Positions 33,789 to 42,504 of a stretch of 43,335 nucleotides of DNA are shown piece after piece. Source of the stretch: Flavobacteriales bacterium (lineage in GTDB: Bacteria; Bacteroidota; Bacteroidia; Flavobacteriales; Flavobacteriaceae); the NCBI GenBank assembly GCA_011525195.1, contig WTIP01000109.1:1-43335 (forward strand). Direction: 5' to 3'. The notes under the pieces were generated by a model. That model saw only the letters and a program-made list of their open reading frames with translations. It did not search any database and was not told the DNA's origin. A program made the position numbers and the translations under genes. Position 1 is the stretch's first letter. Each line of letters starts with the position of its first letter.

Positions 33789-35051
33789 CTATTTCAGTTT
33801 CCCTATAGACTTGCCTACTATCATAGAAACAGCGGCATCACCAGTGACATTGACAATGGTACGACACATGTCTAGGGGGCGGTCAATTGCAAAAATTAAA
33901 GCCAATCCCGCTTCAGGTATTCCGGCTTGGGCCAACACAATAACCAGCATTACGATACCCGCGCTAGGCACTGCAGCAGTACCTATAGAGGCCAGAGTAG
34001 CGGTAAAAACAATACCGAGCTGAGCGCTCAAACTTAAATCTAATCCAAAAGCTTGTGCTATAAAAACTGCAGCAACCCCTTGATATACTGAAGTGCCGTC
34101 CATATTGATCGTCGCTCCAATGGGAAGAACAAAACTAGCTACTTCTTCATCTACCCCTAGATTTTTTTCAACGCATTCGAGTGTTACAGGCAAAGTAGCA
34201 GCACTGGAGCTCGTAGAAAAGGCTAAAAGTTGGGCGGGGGCAATGCCCTTCATAAAGAAATCAATTTTTTTATTGGTAAAAACACGAACAATGATCATAT
34301 AGACTACTATCATTGCGGCTAGACCCAAAAGTAAAGTTACTGCATAAAGCGCGAGGGCTTGAAATAATTCTAAACTCGGCGCTTCAACCACTAGTGCGGC
34401 TAATAGAGCAAAAACCCCGTAAGGAGCGGCAAGCATAATCAAATCAATTAGTTTGAGGATAATTGCATTAAAAGAATCAAAGAATTTCTTGACCGGTTTT
34501 GTGTTTTTGGGGGGAAGTAAAATCATTCCAATACCAAAAAATAAAGCAAAAAAGATCACCTGTAACATATTGCGGTTATTCGATGCCGCAGAAAAAATAT
34601 TAGGCGGCACCATTTCTACCAGCGCATTTAAGGGTCCTGCTTCTTTTTGTTTGGCAGCTGCAGCTTGTTTTTCTTGGGTATCGGTAGAGTAAGCCTCAAC
34701 CAATTCGTTGCGCGTTTGTTCAGTAATGGATTTTCCTGGTTGAATGATATTGACCAAGACAAGTCCAATGGTAACGGCTGTTAGTGTAGTAATCAAATAG
34801 GTAATGATAGTACGTCCACCCATTTGAGAAAGTTTAGAGATGTCTTTTAAATCGGAAACTCCCTTTATGAGCGAGGCTAAAATCAAAGGAACAGCAATTA
34901 ATTTAAGCAGATTGATAAAAATGGTCCCAAAAGGTTTGATATAGTCTTTTATAAATTCCGAACCTTGAGGAATAAAGGAAAGGAAGACACCAAAAACAAC
35001 TCCAAGAGCCATTCCGATTAAAATTTTCCAGTGTAAGGCGAGTTTTTTCAT
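33789..35051 (-). CDS. Dicarboxylate/amino acid:cation symporter (DAACS family)
   Basis: The 420-residue membrane protein has the GltP/DctA-type signatures FSTSSSAATLPVTLECVEKNLG (hairpin loop 1), LPIGATINMDGTSVYQ (the transmembrane segment 7 NMDGT motif), and IPSAG-like hairpin 2 (AAVPSAGIVML), followed by AIDRPLDMCRTIVNVTGDA. Such carriers import glutamate, aspartate or C4-dicarboxylates with Na+ or H+. The exact substrate cannot be read. It starts 18 bases downstream of aroC on the same strand and is probably co-transcribed with it. Confidence 0.93.
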   Translation of the reverse strand: MKKLALHWKILIGMALGVVFGVFLSFIPQGSEFIKDYIKPFGTIFINLLKLIAVPLILASLIKGVSDLKDISKLSQMGGRTIITYLITTLTAVTIGLVLVNIIQPGKSITEQTRNELVEAYSTDTQEKQAAAAKQKEAGPLNALVEMVPPNIFSAASNNRNMLQVIFFALFFGIGMILLPPKNTKPVKKFFDSFNAIILKLIDLIMLAAPYGVFALLAALVVEAPSLELFQALALYAVTLLLGLAAMIVVYMIIVRVFTNKKIDFFMKGIAPAQLLAFSTSSSAATLPVTLECVEKNLGVDEEVASFVLPIGATINMDGTSVYQGVAAVFIAQAFGLDLSLSAQLGIVFTATLASIGTAAVPSAGIVMLVIVLAQAGIPEAGLALIFAIDRPLDMCRTIVNVTGDAAVSMIVGKSIGKLK

Positions 35052-35069
35052 GTAGAGAAGGATTTGGGG

Positions 35070-36134
35070 TTAAATTTTATTTGTTCTTTTTAAAAGTTTA
35101 AAATCGGCTAAAACAAGGGCAGCCATAGCTTCAACTATGGGTACAGCTCGTGGTACCACGCAAGGATCGTGTCTGCCTTTTCCTTGCATGGCCACAGATT
35201 CTCCTTTGGAGTTAATGGTTTCTTGATTTTGCATAATGGTAGCTACGGGCTTAAAAGCGACATTAAAGTAAATATCCATCCCGTTGGAAATTCCGCCTTG
35301 GACACCTCCAGATCGATTGGTTTTGGTACTGGCATCCGTATTAAAGAGGTCGTTGTGCTGACTGCCTTTCATTTGTGTGCCGGCAAAGCCACTTCCGTAT
35401 TCAAATCCTTTTACAGCATTAATTGAAAGCATTGCTTTTCCCAATTCAGCATGGAGTTTGTCAAAAACGGGTTCACCTAAGCCAACTGGAAGGTCTTTAA
35501 TGACACAAGTTACAATACCCCCTACTGTATCGCCTTCTTTTCGAATCGCTTTAATATAATTTTCCATTTCTGTTGCTACCGCAGCATCAGGACAGCGAAC
35601 AGGATTATTTTCAATTTGACTTAAATCTACCTTTGAAGGGTCGTGATCGAGTTGAATTGTCCCTACAGCTGAAACATAGGCGTTGATGGTTACGGGAGCT
35701 AAAAACTGCTTGGCAATGGCTCCAGCGACTACCCTACTTGCTGTTTCACGCGCCGAACTACGTCCGCCGCCTCGGTAGTCTCTTAGTCCGTATTTTTCAT
35801 CATATACATAGTCCGCATGTGATGGCCTGTAGCTGTCTTTAATATGGCTGTAATCTTTTGACTTCTGATTTGTATTGTGAATAGCAAATCCAATGGGAGT
35901 ACCTGTCGTTTGCCCCTCAAAAATTCCAGAAAAAAACTCGACTTCATCGGGTTCTTTACGTTGGGTTACAATTGCTGATTGACCTGGTTTACGCCGGTCT
36001 AAATCGTTTTGAATAGCGGTGATATCGAGTGTTAAGCCAGCGGGGCAACCGTCAATGACTCCTCCGATTGCTTTTCCATGAGATTCGCCAAATGTGGTCA
36101 GTTTAAAAAGTGTTCCGTGAGTATTCCCTGCCAT
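35070..36134 (-). CDS. aroC: Chorismate synthase
   Basis: The 354-residue FMN-dependent enzyme begins [20 protein letters not shown]. The family signatures [40 protein letters not shown] and [20 protein letters not shown] are all present. It converts EPSP to chorismate, the branch point to aromatic amino acids and quinones. The gene lies between the FAD/Fe-S dehydrogenase gene (42-base gap) and the symporter. Confidence 0.98.
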   Translation of the reverse strand: MAGNTHGTLFKLTTFGESHGKAIGGVIDGCPAGLTLDITAIQNDLDRRKPGQSAIVTQRKEPDEVEFFSGIFEGQTTGTPIGFAIHNTNQKSKDYSHIKDSYRPSHADYVYDEKYGLRDYRGGGRSSARETASRVVAGAIAKQFLAPVTINAYVSAVGTIQLDHDPSKVDLSQIENNPVRCPDAAVATEMENYIKAIRKEGDTVGGIVTCVIKDLPVGLGEPVFDKLHAELGKAMLSINAVKGFEYGSGFAGTQMKGSQHNDLFNTDASTKTNRSGGVQGGISNGMDIYFNVAFKPVATIMQNQETINSKGESVAMQGKGRHDPCVVPRAVPIVEAMAALVLADFKLLKRTNKI

Positions 36135-36152
36135 AGTTGTGGTTTCTGAGCG

Positions 36153-36180
36153 TAAAGATAAAATTTTGAATTGACTTCAA
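36153..36180 (-). promoter_or_regulatory. Possible promoter ahead of aroC
   Basis: Reading the minus strand, TTG (36180-36178) and TATCTTTA (36160-36153) are 17 bases apart. The second element differs from TAnnTTTG only in its last base. It begins at the dehydrogenase stop codon and lies 18 bases before the aroC ATG. Confidence 0.35.
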
Positions 36181-39086
36181 TCCTTATTATGAGATACTAA
36201 TGCTTGTTTTAAAATAATTAAGGGGTGATGACTCTCAGTGCCTGTCCCGTCCAATATTTGGTGTCTGCAGCTCGTTCCATTTGCTGCAAAAAGGGTATGT
36301 GCTTCTGCTTTACGTATTGCGGGGAAAAGCCGCTCCTCACCTATTTTCATACTTACTTCGTAGTGTTCTTTTTCATATCCAAACGAACCAGCCATACCGC
36401 AGCAGCCCGTATTGAGCAAGCTAACCTTATAATTTTTAGGAAGATTCAGTATTTTAAAAGTATCACTCGGTTGACCCAAGGCTTTTTGATAGCAATGGGC
36501 GTGAATTTTTATTTCTTTTTCTTCCAAATGAAATGAGCCTGCCTGAATATGTCCTAAATCAATTTCATTGGCGAGAAATTGATCGATAAGTAAGCAGTTT
36601 GATGCTAGTTTTTTTGCTAGCTCCGGATCAGACGCTAGTTTGGGGTATTCGTCTATAAAAGTATAAATCGCGGAGGGTTCTATACCTAATAGAGGCGTGT
36701 CATCACTAATCACCTGAGAATAAAGTGCAATATTTTCATCTGCACATCGCTGCGCTTCCTCTAAAAATCCTTTAGAGATATAGGTGCGGCCACTCTCTGT
36801 TGGAGGTAAGAATTTAACTTCATAACCCAGGGCATCAAGTAATTCTACAGCCGCTCTACCAACATGGGTTTCATTATAATTAGAAAACTCATCTAGATAT
36901 AAATAAACACTTTTAATAGGATTATTTAACTTATTGTTTTTTAATTTTTTATATAATGATTTATTCAAGACTGGGAACCTTCTTTTTGGACTGATTCCCA
37001 ACAGAGAAGCCATAAGATGGCGGGGTATTTTTTGCCTGAAAATATAGTTTTGAATTCCCCTTACAGGAGCTGTTAAAGCATTTAATTTTCCAATATGCGC
37101 AAAAACTTTAGCGCTGAGAGGGCTTCCATTTACTTTTTGGTATTGATATAAAAATTCTGCTTTGTAGGTTGCAATATCTACACTACTCGGACACTCTGTT
37201 GCGCAGGCTTTACAACTCAAGCACAAATCAAATACTTTTTTAAGGGCTTCACTGTCAAAAGCATTGGGCTGTTTGTTTTGGTTGAGGACTTCTCTCAAAA
37301 CATTTGCGCGTCCCCTTGTATTGTGCTGTTCGTCTCTTGTCGCGCGATAGCTGGGACACATTGTTCCGCTGGGTTTAACAGAACGACACTGCCCTGCCCC
37401 GTTACACTTTTCAGCTGCTCTCAATAAACCCTGATCTGCGGAAAAATCAAAGCGTGTTTCTTGAATCGGGGTTTCTTTGGTTTCGGTTCTCAATTTTTGA
37501 TCCATAGGATAGGGATCAACGATTTTACCTGGATTAAAAATTTTCTGCGGGTCAAAAACTGTTTTTATTGATTTAAAGCATTCGTAGTTATTTCTGCCTA
37601 CTACAAGTGGAATAAATTCTGAGCGTACAATACCATCTCCATGTTCTCCGCTTAAAGACCCCCTGTATTTTTTTACCAGTTTGGCCACAGCCAGGGTAAT
37701 GGCTCTAAAGTCTTGAAGGCCTTCTTTAGTCTTGAGGTTAAGAATAGGCCTAAGATGTAATTCTCCGGCTCCCGCATGGGCATAATAAACGACTTGCTGG
37801 TTAAATGTCTGCATGAGTTTTTGAAAATCATGGATATAATCCGCTAATCGATTTAGAGGCACCGCAGTATCTTCTATACAGGCTACGGCTTTGTGATCAC
37901 CGACTAAATTTCCTAAAAGACCTAAGCCTGCATGACGTAATTCATTGGCGTATCCAATAGATTCATTCCACAGGGGTACAGCAGCATACCCTAATTTATA
38001 CTGCTCTATCGTATCTTCTAGAGTCTGAAGTTGGGTTTTGAGCGCTTCCACTGTCTCATCACGAAGTTCTAATAGGAGTATTGCTTTAGGTTCTCCTTGT
38101 AAAAAACGTCTGTGTTTTTGATAACCTGGATGATTTTTTGTGCAATCCAAGATGGTTTTATCCATCAATTCGCAGGTATATAAGTTGTGCTGCATTACGG
38201 GAAGCACTGCTTGCATGGCTTGATCGATACTCTCAAAGTGAAGTGCCAGAATAACTGCTTCAGGGGGCGGCAGCGGGGCTAATTTTAAAGTGATTGCCGT
38301 GGTAAACGCCAAAGTACCTTCACTACCTGTAAGTAGTTTGGCGAGATTAAAGGGACTTCCGTCGCTTTTAAAAGGCTTTTGGTTAAGTAAAACATCAATG
38401 CCATAGCCTGTATTTCGACGGTGTATACTGGCTTCAGGAAATTCTTCTCTGATCTCATTTTGAATTTCTTTCTGGCTTAAAGTTTCTTCAAAAAAGCGAT
38501 AGATTTCCCCTTCTAATGTAGCTTCTTTTGATTTTTTACTTCTTTCCTCCTCTCCAACAGCTTTGAAGACAGTCTGCGTCCCATCAGCTAAAATGACTTC
38601 AAGTGCTTCTACACAGTCTCTGGTAACCCCATAGCGTATAGAAGTGGTTCCAGAGGAATTATTTCCCACCATACCCCCGAGCAAGCAGTAACTAGAGGTG
38701 GAAGTATTAGGGCCAAAAAAGAGGCCATAAGGTTTTAAAAAGTCATTCAGTGCATCGCGATTTACACCTGGTTGTACTTTAACAGTTTGTTCTTTTGCAT
38801 CAAAGTTCAAAATACGTGTAAAATATTTAGAAATATCGACGACAATACCCTCTCCCACGCACTGTCCCGCAAGTGAAGTTCCCGCAGCTCGGGGAATGAG
38901 GCTTGTACTTTCAGAACGGGCAAAATCGATGAGCAACAAGAGGTCTTTGTCGCTTTTTGGAAAAGCCACTGCTAGGGGCTGTATTTTATAGACAGAGGCA
39001 TCGGTTGCGAATAAGGTTTGATGTAATTCATCCCATTCCAGCTCACCTTCCATATTCTGTTTTAGTTGCTGAAGTTTTTCCTGCAC
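36177..39086 (-). CDS. FAD/4Fe-4S dehydrogenase, candidate D-2-hydroxyglutarate dehydrogenase (YdiJ-like)
   Basis: A 969-residue fusion. An FAD_binding_4 domain (about 30-240; FIPRAAGTSLAGQCVGEG-like block and GGMVGNNSSGT) is followed by an FAD-oxidase C-terminal domain (about 260-530; HAGAGELHLRP and SGEHGDGIVRSEF). A ferredoxin-like Fe-S part with CLSCKACATECP lies near 620-632, plus Cys residues near 560-580 (CNGAGQC, MCPSYRATRDE). Finally a CCG domain has NTGCCGMAGSFG near 890. The layout and size match E. coli YdiJ, a D-2-hydroxyglutarate dehydrogenase; D-lactate dehydrogenases are similar. The DUF1338 enzyme near the right edge would make D-2-hydroxyglutarate, favouring that substrate. 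The start is GTG; ATG at residue 12 is the alternative. Confidence 0.85.
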   Translation of the reverse strand: MQEKLQQLKQNMEGELEWDELHQTLFATDASVYKIQPLAVAFPKSDKDLLLLIDFARSESTSLIPRAAGTSLAGQCVGEGIVVDISKYFTRILNFDAKEQTVKVQPGVNRDALNDFLKPYGLFFGPNTSTSSYCLLGGMVGNNSSGTTSIRYGVTRDCVEALEVILADGTQTVFKAVGEEERSKKSKEATLEGEIYRFFEETLSQKEIQNEIREEFPEASIHRRNTGYGIDVLLNQKPFKSDGSPFNLAKLLTGSEGTLAFTTAITLKLAPLPPPEAVILALHFESIDQAMQAVLPVMQHNLYTCELMDKTILDCTKNHPGYQKHRRFLQGEPKAILLLELRDETVEALKTQLQTLEDTIEQYKLGYAAVPLWNESIGYANELRHAGLGLLGNLVGDHKAVACIEDTAVPLNRLADYIHDFQKLMQTFNQQVVYYAHAGAGELHLRPILNLKTKEGLQDFRAITLAVAKLVKKYRGSLSGEHGDGIVRSEFIPLVVGRNNYECFKSIKTVFDPQKIFNPGKIVDPYPMDQKLRTETKETPIQETRFDFSADQGLLRAAEKCNGAGQCRSVKPSGTMCPSYRATRDEQHNTRGRANVLREVLNQNKQPNAFDSEALKKVFDLCLSCKACATECPSSVDIATYKAEFLYQYQKVNGSPLSAKVFAHIGKLNALTAPVRGIQNYIFRQKIPRHLMASLLGISPKRRFPVLNKSLYKKLKNNKLNNPIKSVYLYLDEFSNYNETHVGRAAVELLDALGYEVKFLPPTESGRTYISKGFLEEAQRCADENIALYSQVISDDTPLLGIEPSAIYTFIDEYPKLASDPELAKKLASNCLLIDQFLANEIDLGHIQAGSFHLEEKEIKIHAHCYQKALGQPSDTFKILNLPKNYKVSLLNTGCCGMAGSFGYEKEHYEVSMKIGEERLFPAIRKAEAHTLFAANGTSCRHQILDGTGTESHHPLIILKQALVSHNKD

Positions 39087-39148
39087 GCCTTTGTTTTGTT
39101 TACTAAGCTAAAATAAGGATAAGTTTTCCATGTTCCTTTTCATTTGTG

Positions 39149-39156
39149 TAAATTTG
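39149..39156 (+). promoter_or_regulatory. Possible -7 box of the thioredoxin-like lipoprotein gene
   Basis: TAAATTTG matches TAnnTTTG and lies 18 bases before the ATG at 39175. The region 21 bases upstream has TTTT (39124-39127) instead of a clear TTG. It lies in the divergent gap between this gene and the FAD/Fe-S dehydrogenase gene. Confidence 0.45.
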
Positions 39157-39174
39157 TGCAATAGCATATATACC

Positions 39175-40284
39175 ATGAAAAAAATTATTTCTACGCTCTT
39201 AATTCCTACCCTCCTCTTGTTGTCCTGTCAAAATCCCACTGGATTGGCTGTAAAAGGTACGACAGACCTCCAAAATGGGAGTGCCCTATTACATATCATT
39301 GCAGATGCGAATAACCAACCCCAAGTTCTCGATACCCTTACTGTGAATCAAGGTGCTTTTGGTCTTGAAATTGAAATTGAAGAACCGAGTATACATTTTT
39401 TACAAGTCCGAGGAGCAAACGGAAATTTCCCATTTATTGCTGAAAAAGGCAGCTTAAAAATTGAATTATACAAAGACAGTTTGGGAGCATCCAAAGCAAC
39501 AGGCACTGTTTCTAATGATGATTTTATGAAGTATAAAAAAGAAACACAGGTCTATATTACTTCATTAAATTCAATTGGTAATGACCTGCAACAAGCGACC
39601 ATACTCAATGATACTCTTTTGGTTCAGGATTTGAGAGAGCAATATGAAGATGTGAGGGTGCAAATTCAAGATTATGAATTGAATTTTATCAAATCAGCCC
39701 CTAATTCTTTTATATCTATTCTCATTTTAGAGCGTTTTTTAGCGAGCAATATACTCTCACAAATAGAAGCCAAAGAGCTTTTTGACGGATTTACAGACCG
39801 GATAAAAAATACCGCCTCTGGACGCGCTGTAGGCGCCCGTTTAAGTGAGCCTCAAAAAGCAGAAGTAGGTCAAGTAGCGCCTTTTTTTGAGGGTCCTAAT
39901 CCCGAAGGAGGTATTTTTGATTTAGCATCTAATTTGGGCAAAGTAACGATTATTGATTTTTGGGCGAGTTGGTGCAGACCTTGTCGCGTTGAAAACCCCA
40001 ATTTAGTTCGCCTCTATAAGAAACACAAAGACCGTGGTCTACAAATCATAGGTGTTTCTTTAGATAAAACGAAACCCAAATGGGTACAAGCGATTGCCGA
40101 TGACGGTTTAATTTGGTCGCATGTCTCTCATCTCAAATTTTGGAATGACCCTATTGCTAAAATGTATCAAGTTTCTGCGATACCAGCCACTTTTATCTTG
40201 GATGATAAAGGGGTTATACTTACACGTGATTTGAGGGGTCCACAGCTTGAGCAAAAAATTGATGAACTTTTGGGCAAGCTCTAA
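39175..40284 (+). CDS. Thioredoxin-like (TlpA/ResA-type) lipoprotein with DUF4369-like N-terminus
   Basis: The 369-residue protein starts with a lipoprotein signal, MKKIISTLLIPTLLLLSC, with C18 lipidated. A beta-rich N-terminal domain resembling DUF4369 follows (about 25-125), then a helical linker, and a thioredoxin-like domain (about 235-369) with redox motif WCRPC (C267, C270), the cis-proline block SAIPATFILD and GVSLDK. Such proteins reduce envelope disulfides, for example in cytochrome c maturation; the target is unknown. I start at ATG 39175 because it begins the signal peptide; an upstream in-frame ATG at 39130 precedes the -7 box. The stop is one base from the convergent rhomboid gene. 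Confidence 0.9.
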   Translation: MKKIISTLLIPTLLLLSCQNPTGLAVKGTTDLQNGSALLHIIADANNQPQVLDTLTVNQGAFGLEIEIEEPSIHFLQVRGANGNFPFIAEKGSLKIELYKDSLGASKATGTVSNDDFMKYKKETQVYITSLNSIGNDLQQATILNDTLLVQDLREQYEDVRVQIQDYELNFIKSAPNSFISILILERFLASNILSQIEAKELFDGFTDRIKNTASGRAVGARLSEPQKAEVGQVAPFFEGPNPEGGIFDLASNLGKVTIIDFWASWCRPCRVENPNLVRLYKKHKDRGLQIIGVSLDKTKPKWVQAIADDGLIWSHVSHLKFWNDPIAKMYQVSAIPATFILDDKGVILTRDLRGPQLEQKIDELLGKL

Positions 40285-40285
40285 A

Positions 40286-40939
40286 CTACCTTTGATTTCG
40301 ATAGAGTAATATACCTGCAGTAACTACTGCGAGGCTCAAAATTCCGAGCATCATAATGCTATTATAAATTACCTCAGGGAGATAGAATAATGTTATCAAT
40401 ATCCCCCCTACAGCTCCTCCAAAATGGGCAGAATGACCAATGGTATCGCTTTGAGATTTCATTCCATAGAGGGTATACAGGATATAACCGATACCAAATA
40501 GATAGCCTGGTATGGGAATAGGTATAAAAAAGAGCATTAATTCTATATTGGGATATAAGAGCAATGCACTAAATAAAACCCCTGTTACCGCACCGCTTGC
40601 CCCTACGGCTGAGTAATTTGTGTCTTTAAAATGAAAATAATAACCAAAGAAATTACCTGCTAGTAAACTCGCTAAATAAAGAATAAGAAAGGAGGTAGTC
40701 CCCAATACCCCTACTACAATATTGACAAAAAAATAAAAGGTAACCATATTGAAAATAAGGTGGGTGGTATTGACATGAAGAAATCCAGAAGAAAGGAGTC
40801 TGAAATACTGTCCTGCTTTTATACTTCCAATGTGGAACCTATATTTTTCAAAAAAAGCATCGTTATTAAAGCCGATCAAGCTGATTATCACATTTAAGCC
40901 TAAAATAAGGACACCTATAAAGGGTAAATTTTCAAACAT
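40286..40939 (-). CDS. Rhomboid family intramembrane serine protease
   Basis: A 217-residue protein with six hydrophobic segments. The catalytic serine is S115 in VGASGAVTG, and the histidine is H172 in HSAHFGGAVGG. HVNTTHLIFNM, with the conserved His-Asn of segment 2, is also present, so the active site is complete. Rhomboids cut transmembrane substrates in the plane of the membrane. It starts 27 bases after the aldehyde dehydrogenase gene on the same strand and may share its transcript; a functional tie is not evident. Confidence 0.94.
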   Translation of the reverse strand: MFENLPFIGVLILGLNVIISLIGFNNDAFFEKYRFHIGSIKAGQYFRLLSSGFLHVNTTHLIFNMVTFYFFVNIVVGVLGTTSFLILYLASLLAGNFFGYYFHFKDTNYSAVGASGAVTGVLFSALLLYPNIELMLFFIPIPIPGYLFGIGYILYTLYGMKSQSDTIGHSAHFGGAVGGILITLFYLPEVIYNSIMMLGILSLAVVTAGILLYRNQR

Positions 40940-40966
40940 TTAAACTAGGGTTAAGGGGTATAAGGG

Positions 40967-42502
40967 TTAAAGTTCAAAAACAATACCTTGAGCAAGTGGT
41001 AAATCTTTGGAAAAATTAATAGTATTGGTTTGTCTTCGCATATAAGCCTTCCATGCATCAGAGCCACTTTCTCTACCTCCTCCCGTTTCTTTTTCTCCCC
41101 CAAAAGCACCTCCTATTTCTGCGCCTGAAGTACCGATATTGACATTGGCAATACCGCAATCACTTCCCCAGTGTGAAAGAAAAGTTTCTGTTTCTTGCAG
41201 ATTCAGCGACATAATTGATGAAGACAGTCCCTGTTTGACTTCATTTTGAATTTCTATCGCTGCTTCTAGATCTCCACTATATTCCATGAGATAAAGTATG
41301 GGTGCAAAAGTTTCTTCTTGAACGATGGGTGCATCATGTTTGATAATTGCAACCGCAGGTTTTACATAGCATTCGCTTTGATAAGGCGTTCCTTTTAATA
41401 CCCCTCCTTCTACCAACCAAGTCCCTCCTTGGGTTTCTACCTGTGCCAATGCATGTAAATAATTGGAAACGGCCTCTTTATCGATGAGCGGTCCCACATG
41501 ATTGTTTTCATCAAGAGGATTGCCAATGCGCAATTGTCCATAGGCTTTTTTCAATCGCTTAGTGAAATCTTCAAATAACTCCTTGTGAATGATTAATCGG
41601 CGTGTAGAAGTACAACGCTGTCCACAGGTCCCGACAGCGCCAAAAACTGCAGCACGGATGGCTGTATCTAGATCTGCACTGGGGGTAATAATAATGGCAT
41701 TATTCCCGCCTAACTCCAAGAGGGATTTTCCTAATCTTGCCCCTACTTTTTGCGCAACATCTTTTCCCATACGTGTAGAACCAGTAGCTGAAAGGAGTGC
41801 AATTCGGTGGTCCTCTGCCATCCACTTGCCTACCGCTGCTCCCCCATTGAGCAGGGTCGAGATACCTTCCGGAAGGTTATTTTCTTTTAATACGGCACTG
41901 ATGATTTGTTGGCAGGCGATGCTGCAGAGTGGAGTTTTTTCACTGGGTTTCCATAGGCAAACATTTCCACAAACCCAGGCTAAAGCCACATTCCAACTCC
42001 ATACCGCCACTGGGAAATTGAAGGCGGAAATGACCCCTACTACGCCCAAAGGATGGTATTGCTCATAAAGGCGATGGTTGGCACGTTCAGAGGTCATGGT
42101 AACTCCATGCAGCTGTCGAGATAAGCCTACAGCAAAATCACAGATGTCAATCATTTCTTGCACTTCCCCGAGACCCTCTTGTAAAGATTTACCCATTTCC
42201 CACGAAACTAATTGGCCCAGGGCTTCTTTTTTTTCACGCAGTCGGTTACCAAACTGACGCACTAATTCCCCCCTTCTGGGTGCCGGAATTTTACGGAAGG
42301 ACAAAAAAGCATATTCAGCTTTTGCTATTGCTTGTTCGTAATCTTCTATGTCCGCTGTTTGCAAGCTCCCTAAAAGCGAGCCTTCTACAGGACTAAAAGA
42401 TTGTATCATCTCCCCAGATCCATACCAGGATCCTCCTGAGTGACATCCTTTTTGGCCTGTATCCAGATTGAGTTCTTTACTTAGATTTTCAATTTTTTTC
42501 AT
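40967..42502 (-). CDS. ALDH7 (antiquitin)-type aldehyde dehydrogenase, probable aminoadipate semialdehyde dehydrogenase
   Basis: A 511-residue aldehyde dehydrogenase with catalytic C297 in GTCGQRCTSTRRL and general base E263 in LLELGGNNAI; NAD is bound by the ATGSTRMGK loop. The motifs ISAFNFPVAVWSWN and QRCTSTRR are those of the ALDH7/antiquitin branch, which oxidises alpha-aminoadipate semialdehyde (in equilibrium with piperideine-6-carboxylate) in lysine degradation. The DUF1338 gene lies two bases upstream on the same strand, which supports a lysine pathway. Other semialdehydes remain possible substrates. Confidence 0.88.
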   Translation of the reverse strand: MKKIENLSKELNLDTGQKGCHSGGSWYGSGEMIQSFSPVEGSLLGSLQTADIEDYEQAIAKAEYAFLSFRKIPAPRRGELVRQFGNRLREKKEALGQLVSWEMGKSLQEGLGEVQEMIDICDFAVGLSRQLHGVTMTSERANHRLYEQYHPLGVVGVISAFNFPVAVWSWNVALAWVCGNVCLWKPSEKTPLCSIACQQIISAVLKENNLPEGISTLLNGGAAVGKWMAEDHRIALLSATGSTRMGKDVAQKVGARLGKSLLELGGNNAIIITPSADLDTAIRAAVFGAVGTCGQRCTSTRRLIIHKELFEDFTKRLKKAYGQLRIGNPLDENNHVGPLIDKEAVSNYLHALAQVETQGGTWLVEGGVLKGTPYQSECYVKPAVAIIKHDAPIVQEETFAPILYLMEYSGDLEAAIEIQNEVKQGLSSSIMSLNLQETETFLSHWGSDCGIANVNIGTSGAEIGGAFGGEKETGGGRESGSDAWKAYMRRQTNTINFSKDLPLAQGIVFEL

Positions 42503-42504
42503 TA

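Noticed and set aside
33811-34302. Plus-strand open frames inside the symporter gene
   Set aside because: They are antisense shadows of a well-conserved DAACS transporter and have no recognisable domains.
41589-42068. 159-residue plus-strand frame opposite the aldehyde dehydrogenase
   Set aside because: It runs antisense to the conserved ALDH catalytic region; its length is explained by codon bias of the real gene.
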